Shown here piece by piece: positions 13,748 through 21,238 of a stretch of 34,260 nt of DNA (its first letter is position 1; every line of letters begins with the position of its first letter). The translations under genes and the position numbers were made by a program. This stretch comes from Fulvivirga kasyanovii. GTDB lineage: Bacteria; Bacteroidota; Bacteroidia; Cytophagales; Cyclobacteriaceae. Below the pieces are notes generated by a model, which saw only the letters and a program-made list of their open reading frames with translations, ran no database searches and had not been told where the DNA came from. The DNA lies in contig NZ_SMLW01000653.1 of the NCBI RefSeq assembly GCF_009711405.1, positions 2,341 through 36,600 on the forward strand, in the 5' to 3' direction.

Positions 13748-15640
13748 ATGGCTGAAAAAGGTACTATTTCGATTCACACGGAAAATATTTTTCCGATTAT
13801 CAAGAAGTTTCTGTACTCTGATCATGAGATCTTTTTAAGAGAGTTGGTTTCTAATGCAGTAGATGCTACCCAGAAACTGAAAAGGTTGTCATCTCTTGGC
13901 GAGCTGAAAGAAGATATTGGTGATACTACAGTAGAAGTAAGCTTTGATAAAGAGAAAAAAACGATAACTGTAAGCGATAGAGGTATCGGTATGACTGCCG
14001 AGGAGATTAAGAAGTACATCAACCAGATTGCTTTCTCAGGCGCCACCGAGTTTGTAGAGAAGTTTAAAGACAAAGGTGATGCAAAAGACATCATCGGTAA
14101 ATTCGGTCTTGGCTTCTACTCAGCTTTTATGGTAGCCAAAAAGGTGGAGTTGATCTCCAAATCATACCAGGACGGCACAGAAGCTGCCAAATGGACATGC
14201 GATGGCTCGACAGAGTTTGAAATTTCCGAAGCGGAAAAAACTGACAGGGGTACGGACGTTATTCTGCATATTGCTGACGACTCGGAAGAATTCCTTGACG
14301 AATGGAGACTGAAGTCAATCCTTGAAAAATACTGTAAATTCCTGCCTGTACCCGTAAAATTCGGAACAGAAGAAAAAAGGGAAGAGGATGGCAAGGACGA
14401 CGAAGGGAAGCCGAAATATAAAACTATAACACAAGACCGCATCATCAATGATACGGAGCCGTTGTGGACTAAAACCCCTGCTGACCTGAAAGATGAGGAT
14501 TACCTGAAATTCTACAGGGATCTTTACCCTATGTCAGAAGACCCGCTTTTCTGGATTCACCTGAACGTAGACTATCCTTTCAATCTGACAGGTATTTTGT
14601 ATTTCCCTAAAGCTAAAAATGACTTTGAAGTACAAAAGAATAAAATCCAACTATACTCGAGACAGGTATTCATCACTGATGAGGTGAAGGACGTTGTGCC
14701 TGAGTTCCTCATGTTGCTGCATGGTGTTATCGATTCGCCTGATATTCCGCTTAACGTATCAAGAAGCTACCTGCAGTCAGACAGCAGTGTTAAGAAAATC
14801 AATAACCACATTACCAAAAAGGTTGCGGATAAGCTTACAGAGTTATTTAAGAATGACAGAAAGGCTTATGAAAGCAAGTGGGACGATATTGGCATTTTTG
14901 TGAAGTATGGTATGCTCAGTGAGGATAAGTTCTATGAGAAAGCCAAAGATTTTGCTTTACTTAAAAACACCGAAGGAGCTTTTGCTACCCTTGATGAGTA
15001 CAAGGAAAAGGTAAAGTCTAGCCAGGAAGATAAAGACGGAAACCTCATTTACCTGTATACCTCAGATGCAGCGAAGCAAGATACCTACATACAAGCTGCT
15101 AAAGCAAAATCTTACGACATCCTTTTGATGGATGGTATCATAGACAGTCATTTTGTGAACTTCCTGGAGCAAAAGCTGGAGAAAACCCAGCTTAAGCGTG
15201 TGGATGCTGAGACTGTGGATAAGCTCATTGATAAAGACGAGAAAATTGAAAGTGTGCTTAGCAAGGACGAGGAGGAGAAGGTAAAAGCTATTTTTGAAAA
15301 AGCGGTCAACAACAAGAGCATGAATATCTCTGTTGAGTCTCAATCGCCTGATGAAATGCCTGTTACTATCACCATGTCAGAGTTCATGCGCAGGATGAAA
15401 GACATGGCCAAAATGGGCGGTGGCGGCTATGCTATGATGGGTAACATGCCCGATCAGTTTAACCTGACGGTTAATGGCAACCACGCAATAATCGGGAAGA
15501 TCCTGAGGGCTAAAAAAGAGGAGAAAAAAGAGCAATTGGCCAAGCAGGCATATGATTTGGCTATGCTTTCCCAAAATATGCTTTCAGGCGCTGATTTGAC
15601 TAATTTTATAAAAAGAAGCATAGAGCTTGCAGGGGAATAA
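13748..15640 (+). CDS. htpG: Molecular chaperone HtpG (Hsp90)
   Basis: This 630-residue protein is full length for bacterial Hsp90. The N-terminal GHKL ATPase domain shows 'EIFLRELVSNAVDA' (Glu32, Asn36), 'DRGIGMT' (Asp77) and 'GKFGLGFYSAFMVA'. The middle domain (about 240-480) includes 'NVSRSYLQSD' (about 338), with the arginine that contacts ATP gamma-phosphate. The C-terminal dimerisation domain has the Met/Gly-rich stretch 'MRRMKDMAKMGGGGYAMMG' (about 540-560), typical of Bacteroidota HtpG. It is a cytoplasmic dimer helping fold clients under stress. ATG start; monocistronic with a strong terminator. Confidence 0.97.
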   Translation: MAEKGTISIHTENIFPIIKKFLYSDHEIFLRELVSNAVDATQKLKRLSSLGELKEDIGDTTVEVSFDKEKKTITVSDRGIGMTAEEIKKYINQIAFSGATEFVEKFKDKGDAKDIIGKFGLGFYSAFMVAKKVELISKSYQDGTEAAKWTCDGSTEFEISEAEKTDRGTDVILHIADDSEEFLDEWRLKSILEKYCKFLPVPVKFGTEEKREEDGKDDEGKPKYKTITQDRIINDTEPLWTKTPADLKDEDYLKFYRDLYPMSEDPLFWIHLNVDYPFNLTGILYFPKAKNDFEVQKNKIQLYSRQVFITDEVKDVVPEFLMLLHGVIDSPDIPLNVSRSYLQSDSSVKKINNHITKKVADKLTELFKNDRKAYESKWDDIGIFVKYGMLSEDKFYEKAKDFALLKNTEGAFATLDEYKEKVKSSQEDKDGNLIYLYTSDAAKQDTYIQAAKAKSYDILLMDGIIDSHFVNFLEQKLEKTQLKRVDAETVDKLIDKDEKIESVLSKDEEEKVKAIFEKAVNNKSMNISVESQSPDEMPVTITMSEFMRRMKDMAKMGGGGYAMMGNMPDQFNLTVNGNHAIIGKILRAKKEEKKEQLAKQAYDLAMLSQNMLSGADLTNFIKRSIELAGE

Positions 15641-15662
15641 CCTGTAAACATGACTGAACCAG

Positions 15663-15694
15663 GCCACCCGGAACTTTTCGGGTGGCTTTTTTAT
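15663..15694 (+). terminator. Rho-independent terminator of htpG
   Basis: GCCACCCG (15663-15670), loop 15671-15678, CGGGTGGC (15679-15686), then T6. Perfect 8-bp GC-rich stem, 22 nt after the stop codon. Confidence 0.93.
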
Positions 15695-15750
15695 TTTTGA
15701 GATGAAAATAAAAAATGGTTATTTACGTTGCCAAATAATAAACGAGCTCA

Positions 15751-16569
15751 ATGTTTCTGAAATATTTAGTTTTACTATCCACTACATTTTTGCTGGTTAC
15801 ATCGCTGCATGCCCAGGAAGCCGATCCTGAGAGCACGGACAAGATGTTTACTATTGATACCCCCATTACCATTGATCTGGAGGAGGATGAAAAGGAAGAA
15901 GAGTATGTAGAGCCGAAAAAGAAGAAACGCAAGAAGAATGTTTTTTACGGCCTTAAAACCAAAAAGCGCTACACTCAAAAAGGGAGCGGAGATGGAAAGA
16001 CTTATGAGCTTTTCTATGTGCTGAAAGAATATGTAGAACCAGATCCCTACGTCAGGGATGTTTACTGGATAGATTACCGTCGTGGAAAAATCAGAAGTGA
16101 AGGAGAGGTGGACAAGGAGTATGGAGCAATTCTTCATGGCCCTTATAAAAAAATGCAGGGAGACCAGGTACTGGAAGAGGGCATATTTTACAAAGGAATG
16201 AAGCATGGGCGCTGGGTAAGGTATGATAAGAATGATATTCTCATTGATAAGGAAAAATATTACAAAGGATGGCCTAAAGAGTCACTCGTAAGCTACTATG
16301 ATCAAAAAAGGGAGAAAATGAAAGAAATTATCCCTATTGAATACGGAGAAAAAGAAGGGAACTACTATTACTTTCACAATAATGGTAAGGTAGCAGTGAA
16401 GGGTGAATATAAATGGGACAATAAAGTGGGAGACTGGGTGGAGTACTATCCTACCGGTCGCAGAAAGAAAATAATCCGGTATTCTAAAGACCCTTTCGAT
16501 AAACAAAGCAAGCCCTATATCTACAAAGAATGGAATAAACGAGGCAAACTCGTTTATGAAAGAAGATAA
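15751..16569 (+). CDS. Secreted YwqK-type (MORN-like) repeat protein
   Basis: This 272-residue protein has a Sec signal peptide (1-21, ending LHAQ) and an acidic then very basic stretch (EEDEKEEEYVEPKKKKRKK, about 46-65). From about residue 80 come repeated units of the type 'G...HGPYKK', 'YKGMKHGRWVRYD', 'YGEKEGNYYYFHNNGKVAVKGEY' (split over 205-227), 'GDWVEYYPTGRRKK'. These are the GxxxGxWxxYYxxG repeats of the YwqK antitoxin/MORN-variant family, common in secreted Bacteroidota proteins. The repeat probably forms a beta-hairpin ladder. No toxin partner is adjacent, so the antitoxin name should not be transferred. Confidence 0.8.
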   Translation: MFLKYLVLLSTTFLLVTSLHAQEADPESTDKMFTIDTPITIDLEEDEKEEEYVEPKKKKRKKNVFYGLKTKKRYTQKGSGDGKTYELFYVLKEYVEPDPYVRDVYWIDYRRGKIRSEGEVDKEYGAILHGPYKKMQGDQVLEEGIFYKGMKHGRWVRYDKNDILIDKEKYYKGWPKESLVSYYDQKREKMKEIIPIEYGEKEGNYYYFHNNGKVAVKGEYKWDNKVGDWVEYYPTGRRKKIIRYSKDPFDKQSKPYIYKEWNKRGKLVYERR

Positions 16570-16595
16570 GCCCTCTGTAACATATTGTATTAATG

Positions 16596-16620
16596 CTTGT
16601 AAAATATTACAAGTGTAATA
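16596..16620. promoter_or_regulatory. Overlapping dyad operator candidate 1
   Basis: CTTGTAA-AATA-TTACAAG (16596-16613) is an inverted repeat with 7-bp arms; it overlaps a second dyad, TATTACA-AG-TGTAATA (16605-16620). It lies 186 nt upstream of the ethylene-receptor-like kinase and 26 nt after the previous gene. The symmetry suits a dimeric regulator. A weak terminator of the upstream gene is the alternative, but no clean T-run follows. Confidence 0.45.
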
Positions 16621-16705
16621 ATTTTAATTCAACACCCGTTCTTGTTTTTGTTACATACTAGATTGCTTTTATACATCAATAATTTGTTGTAACTATTATT
16701 TCGCC

Positions 16706-16719
16706 TGTAAAATCTTACA
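16706..16719. promoter_or_regulatory. Operator candidate 2
   Basis: TGTAA-AATC-TTACA repeats 13 of 14 bases of the core of candidate 1 (TGTAA-AATA-TTACA at 16598-16611). Its distance to the kinase start is 86 nt, a normal place for a regulator-binding site. Confidence 0.45.
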
Positions 16720-16805
16720 TGCGCCAATTTTGCCTATTTCCGTAAGTGTGAACATTTTGTTAGATTACTTTATTACTAGTTTTCTGATACGGCAATAACA
16801 ATACG

Positions 16806-19340
16806 ATGATGAGAGGTTTTCGGAGGCATTTTTTTGTTTGTTGCGTTCTGTTAATATTGTTGGTATTCAATGTTTTAGCTTATGCTAAGTCAGATGAAAA
16901 ACCAATTACTTGTCAGGTTTCCAATGAGGTTGTTGATGTAAAGGTTCAGTCAGAATTTTTCTCGGGACTTTTGAGTACTGATAGTTGGCCTGCGAGATGG
17001 AATTGCGGCATTTGGACACCCTTTCATGGGTGGTTGTACATTGTTTCTGATTTCCTGATCTGGCTGGCTTACTTTATGATTCCTTTAATTCTTGGGTATT
17101 ATTTGTATAAAAAGCAGGATGGGATTCCTTTCAAGTTCATTTTTCTGCTGTTTATAGCCTTTATCCTATTTTGCGGACTGACCCATCTTATTGATGCGAT
17201 TATATTTTGGTTTCCCGTCTACAGGCTCAGCGCTTTCGTCCGGTTTCTTACGGCCATGGTTTCAATGGGTACTGTGTTGGCCCTGGTAAAAGTCACCCCG
17301 GAAGTATTAAAATATAAAAGTCCCGAAGCTCTTGAAAAGCTGGTGTCTGAGCTCACCGCCCTTAATCGAAGGTTAAAGGATGAAATACTGCAGCGTGAAA
17401 GGGCAGAAAATGAGCTGAAGCGGCTTAATGAAGACCTGGAGCGCAAAGTTGATGAACGCACTGAGGACCTGAAGGCTTCAAACAGCATTTTAAAACGGAC
17501 AAATGAGCTTTTTCAATCAGCCCAGGAAGCCGGTAAAATAGGTGTGTGGCAAATGAATGTGAAGGAAAGCTCCATATTTTGCTCTGAAGAAGTATATCGC
17601 ATTTTGGAGTTAACCAGCATAACAGACTTCAACTTTGAAAAAGCCCTCGGCTTTGTGCATAAAGACCATCGCAACAAGGTCAGAGAGGCAATAGCCCGGG
17701 CCGAAAGAACCTGTGAGAGCTATGATCTGGAAGTGAAATTAATAACGGCCAAAGAGAATAACATTTGGGTCAGAATAGTTGGTCTGCCCGTAGTTAAAGA
17801 TGGTAAAATGGTTTCATTGAGAGGCCTGCTAATGGATATAGACCTGGCCAAAACTTCCCAGGAGAAAATGGAAGCGAGCAAAAGGGTGCTCTCACTGGCT
17901 TTGGAAGCTGGCGAGATTGGTGCCTGGAACTGGAATATCAAAACCGGTTCGCTGCAATGGGATGCTTATATGCACAATTTGATGGACCACCCGAAAGAGA
18001 ATTTCAAGGGCATAATACAGGACTTTACTGAACGCATACACCCTGATGATATGGATTTGGTAAGCGATGCGGTAGGTGATACTATAAGGAAGGATGTTAA
18101 GTATGATATTGTTTACAGAATACTTTCCCGTGATGGGCAGACAAGGATCTTGCACTCCAAAGGTGAAGTTACAAAAGATGAGAACGGCGAACCGGTGTCC
18201 ATGATAGGCATTTGTATGAACATAACTGCCCAAAAGCTTTATGAACAAAACCTTAAGGAGAGCGAACAACGGTTTAAAGCCACTATTGATTACAGTCCGA
18301 TAGGGGTGGCTCTCTTGGGAACTGATGGCGCGCTGATCAAAGTAAATAAGGCATTGACACATATGCTTGGCTATAGTGAAGCTGAGCTGTTAAAGCTAGG
18401 CCTCCATAAAATAACCTACACTGAGGACCGCAACCTTGACCTGGAGCAAAGGAAAAATTTACAGCAGGGCAACATTCATACTTACCAGTTAGACAAGAGG
18501 TACTTAAACGTTGATGGCTTGCCTATCTGGGTTCAGCAGAATGTTTCTGCGGTGCGGGATGAAGCTGGTGACATAAAATATTTTATTGCTCAGATCATGG
18601 ACATTACCGAAAGAAAAATGGCAGAGAAGCGTATTCAGGAGGTAGTTAGGCAGCGCACGGCGCAACTGGAAGCCACCAATCACGAACTGGAAGCTTTTAG
18701 CTATTCTGTTTCTCATGATCTGCGCTCTCCGCTTCGAAGCATCCACGGTTTCAGCCAGGCGTTGATGGAAGACTATGCAGATCAGCTTGATGATATAGGT
18801 AAAGATTATTTGAAAAGGGTGTCATCGGCCAGCGTGAGGATGGGAAGGTTGATAGATGATCTGCTTGCCCTCTCAAGGATATCCCGGCAGGAGATAAGTT
18901 TTGAGCCTGTTGATGTGTCAGCCCTTGCCTCGCATGTGGCTGAGCATTTAAACAATGACCAGTACACCCATACCGAATTTACCGTGACCCCGGGCTTAAA
19001 GGCTTCTGCCGATAAAGGTTTGCTAAATGTGGCGCTGGAGAATTTATTTGAAAATGCCGCCAAATACTCCAGAAAGGTGCCAAATCCAAAGGTAGAATTA
19101 GGAGTTGAAACAATTAATGACCGTCAGGTATTTTATATAAAAGACAACGGAGTAGGATTTGACATGAAATATTCCGATAAGCTTTTTGGCGCTTTTCAGA
19201 GACTGCACGGAGACAATGAATTTGAAGGGACAGGAATAGGCTTGGCCACGGTTAAGCGTATTATTCACCGGCATGGCGGAGAGATATGGGCTGAAAGTGC
19301 CGTAGACAGGGGATCAACGTTTTATTTTACCTTAAATTGA
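16806..19340 (+). CDS. Histidine kinase with ETR1-type ethylene-binding domain and three PAS domains
   Basis: This 844-residue protein starts with an N-terminal hydrophobic signal/anchor (about 9-26). Then comes a three-helix membrane domain (about 78-165) that matches the plant ethylene receptor domain. ETR1 residues Asp25, Tyr32, Ile35, Pro36, Ile62, Cys65 and His69 correspond to Asp82, Tyr89, Ile92, Pro93, Ile120, Cys123 and His127, with the key strings SDFLIWLAYFMIP and FCGLTHLID. In ETR1, Cys65 and His69 hold the Cu(I) that binds ethylene. A coiled coil (172-230), PAS domains (about 232-345, 358-475, 485-602), HisKA with His637 (SVSHDLRSP) and HATPase (N-box ENLFENAAKY, DNGVGF, GTGIGLA) follow. 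It should autophosphorylate and pass phosphate to the next genes' receivers. There is no attached receiver or GAF domain, unlike ETR1. First gene of a tight operon. Confidence 0.9.
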   Translation: MMRGFRRHFFVCCVLLILLVFNVLAYAKSDEKPITCQVSNEVVDVKVQSEFFSGLLSTDSWPARWNCGIWTPFHGWLYIVSDFLIWLAYFMIPLILGYYLYKKQDGIPFKFIFLLFIAFILFCGLTHLIDAIIFWFPVYRLSAFVRFLTAMVSMGTVLALVKVTPEVLKYKSPEALEKLVSELTALNRRLKDEILQRERAENELKRLNEDLERKVDERTEDLKASNSILKRTNELFQSAQEAGKIGVWQMNVKESSIFCSEEVYRILELTSITDFNFEKALGFVHKDHRNKVREAIARAERTCESYDLEVKLITAKENNIWVRIVGLPVVKDGKMVSLRGLLMDIDLAKTSQEKMEASKRVLSLALEAGEIGAWNWNIKTGSLQWDAYMHNLMDHPKENFKGIIQDFTERIHPDDMDLVSDAVGDTIRKDVKYDIVYRILSRDGQTRILHSKGEVTKDENGEPVSMIGICMNITAQKLYEQNLKESEQRFKATIDYSPIGVALLGTDGALIKVNKALTHMLGYSEAELLKLGLHKITYTEDRNLDLEQRKNLQQGNIHTYQLDKRYLNVDGLPIWVQQNVSAVRDEAGDIKYFIAQIMDITERKMAEKRIQEVVRQRTAQLEATNHELEAFSYSVSHDLRSPLRSIHGFSQALMEDYADQLDDIGKDYLKRVSSASVRMGRLIDDLLALSRISRQEISFEPVDVSALASHVAEHLNNDQYTHTEFTVTPGLKASADKGLLNVALENLFENAAKYSRKVPNPKVELGVETINDRQVFYIKDNGVGFDMKYSDKLFGAFQRLHGDNEFEGTGIGLATVKRIIHRHGGEIWAESAVDRGSTFYFTLN

Positions 19341-19350
19341 ATAACCAGAT

Positions 19351-19782
19351 ATGTCAGGAAGAATATTATTAGTCGAGGATAACGAAGATGATATTACGCT
19401 TACGTTAAGAGCTTTAAAAAAGAAAAATATTGCTAACGAAGTCACTCTTGCCCGTGATGGTGTAGAGGCTTTGGATATTCTTTTTGGGCGTAATGGCAAA
19501 GAGCGGATTAAACCTGCTTTGATTCTTCTCGACCTTAAATTGCCGAAGCTTGACGGGTTGGAAGTTTTAAAAGAAATAAGGCAGCACGAAAGTACAAAAG
19601 GGCTGTCGGTGGTAGTATTAACCACATCAAATCAGGAAGAAGATATCATCAAAAGCTACTCACTGGGAGCTAATAGCTATATCAGAAAGCCTGTGGATTT
19701 TGTCCAGTTCACGGAAGCAGTAGGTCAACTTGGTCTTTATTGGCTTGTGTTAAATGAACCTAACCCACAGATAAATGAATGA
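19351..19782 (+). CDS. Single-domain response regulator, Rcp1 type
   Basis: This 143-residue protein is a lone receiver domain with no output domain. Acidic pocket Asp10/Asp13, phospho-acceptor Asp61 (ILLDLKLPKLDG), Thr91 and Lys113 (IRKPVDF) are all present. The sequence style (LVEDNEDD at the start, 'KPVDFVQFTEAV' near the end) is that of Rcp1-like regulators paired with phytochromes and other PAS/GAF kinases. It starts 10 nt after the ethylene-receptor-like kinase and overlaps the next gene by 8 nt, so it is probably the direct phosphate acceptor of that kinase, acting as a shuttle in the cytoplasm. Confidence 0.92.
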   Translation: MSGRILLVEDNEDDITLTLRALKKKNIANEVTLARDGVEALDILFGRNGKERIKPALILLDLKLPKLDGLEVLKEIRQHESTKGLSVVVLTTSNQEEDIIKSYSLGANSYIRKPVDFVQFTEAVGQLGLYWLVLNEPNPQINE

Positions 19783-21238
19783 TTCGTTAAGGATATTGGT
19801 CATAGAAGACTCGGAAGATGATTATGAATTGTTATTAAGGGAAATCAAAAAGGGTGGTTTCCTTACAGAGGCTGAGCGCGTAGAAACCGTTGAAGACCTG
19901 GAAAGATGTTTGTCTGAGCAATGGGATATTGTAATAAGCGATAATCGGTTACCGCGTTTGAATGCCCCAACAGCGCTGAGCGTGACACGATCCAGAAATA
20001 AAAACGTTCCTTTTTTTATTGTTTCCGGTACCATCGGAGAGGAAGCCGCAGTGGAAGCCATGCGGGCTGGGGCCAATGATTATATATTAAAAGGCAACCT
20101 CAAGCGGTTAATACCTGCAATAGAAAGGGAGCTTAAAGAGGCAAACAACAGGTTGAAGCGGCAAGCAATAGAGCAAAAGCTGGCAAAAAGCCAGAAGATG
20201 TATCAGTTTCTCTCTGGTAGCATTGAGGATGCCTTCCTGGCGCTGGATAAAGACCTGAAAGTGATCCACTGGAATGGAGCAGCAAAAAAGGAATTTAATA
20301 TCAGGGATAAAAATATATTGGGAGCACATATATTTTCCATGTTTCCCGAATGGCTGGACTCGAAGATTGAAAGAAAAATTAAAAATGTTCAGCAAAAGAC
20401 TAAGTCTGAACACCTGGCTTTTCAGTTCGGGCGAGACTATTTCGACGGGAGCATTTATCCGTCTGAAGGAGGGATATCTATTATAGTAAGAAAGGTAACG
20501 GAAAAGAAACAGGCGGAAGAAAATTTAAAAAAGATCAATAATGAACTGGAAACCCTGATGTATCGTATTTCCCATGATCTTAAAGGACCGGTAGCCTCAA
20601 TAATGGGCTTGATCAACATCGGAAAAATGGACTTTTCCAACGATGCATTCCAACAATATTTAGGAATGCTGGACAAAAGCACGGTACAACTAAAAAATAC
20701 GCTGGACGAACTCCTGAATTTATCAAGGATCAAACAAGGTCAGATAATGCCAGAGGAAGTAGTTCTGGAAGAGGTCATTAAGGATATAATGGATGGACTG
20801 AAATACAATGAGGGGTTTGGTGAAGTGGAACTGCAACTCCGTCTGAACAGTTCTCATACAGTATATAATGACAGAAGGCTGCTCACGTCAATTTTTCAAA
20901 ACCTGCTTGAGAATGCCATCAAATACAGGAGAAAGTCGCGTAATCATAAATCCTGGATAGTGGTCGCTGCCAACAAGGAAGAAGGAGAACTTTTCGTGCA
21001 GGTAATTGACAATGGGCAGGGCATATCAGAAAAGCTTCAGGATAAAGTTTTTGATATGTTTTACAGGGCACATGAGTTTTCTTCCGGCTCCGGCCTGGGT
21101 TTATATATAGTTAAAAATGCCATTGAAAAGATCAATGGCTCAATAATGCTCGAGAGCAGGAAAGATGAGGGATGTAAGTTTGATGTTATAGTTCCTGACT
21201 GGAAACAACCACCAGCAACCAATTATAATGAAAATTAA
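19775..21238 (+). CDS. Receiver-PAS-histidine kinase hybrid
   Basis: This 487-residue protein has no membrane segment. The receiver domain (about 5-122) has phospho-acceptor Asp56 (VISDNRLP) and Lys106. A PAS-like domain (about 138-245) comes next, then HisKA with His267 (YRISHDLKGPVAS) and HATPase (ENAIKY, DNGQGI, GSGLGLYIV). With the receiver in front of the kinase, input is probably by phosphorylation from another kinase, so this looks like a relay protein. Its receiver is closely related to that of the next gene (shared 'EEAAVEAMR.GANDY' and 'PAIERE'), suggesting tandem duplication. Its kinase core resembles the small kinase at 25591. It overlaps both neighbours (8 and 11 nt). Confidence 0.9.
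   Translation: MNDSLRILVIEDSEDDYELLLREIKKGGFLTEAERVETVEDLERCLSEQWDIVISDNRLPRLNAPTALSVTRSRNKNVPFFIVSGTIGEEAAVEAMRAGANDYILKGNLKRLIPAIERELKEANNRLKRQAIEQKLAKSQKMYQFLSGSIEDAFLALDKDLKVIHWNGAAKKEFNIRDKNILGAHIFSMFPEWLDSKIERKIKNVQQKTKSEHLAFQFGRDYFDGSIYPSEGGISIIVRKVTEKKQAEENLKKINNELETLMYRISHDLKGPVASIMGLINIGKMDFSNDAFQQYLGMLDKSTVQLKNTLDELLNLSRIKQGQIMPEEVVLEEVIKDIMDGLKYNEGFGEVELQLRLNSSHTVYNDRRLLTSIFQNLLENAIKYRRKSRNHKSWIVVAANKEEGELFVQVIDNGQGISEKLQDKVFDMFYRAHEFSSGSGLGLYIVKNAIEKINGSIMLESRKDEGCKFDVIVPDWKQPPATNYNEN

Noticed and set aside
15751-16569. YwqK antitoxin of a toxin-antitoxin pair
   Set aside because: The product is secreted and no toxin gene is adjacent; only the repeat type is shared.
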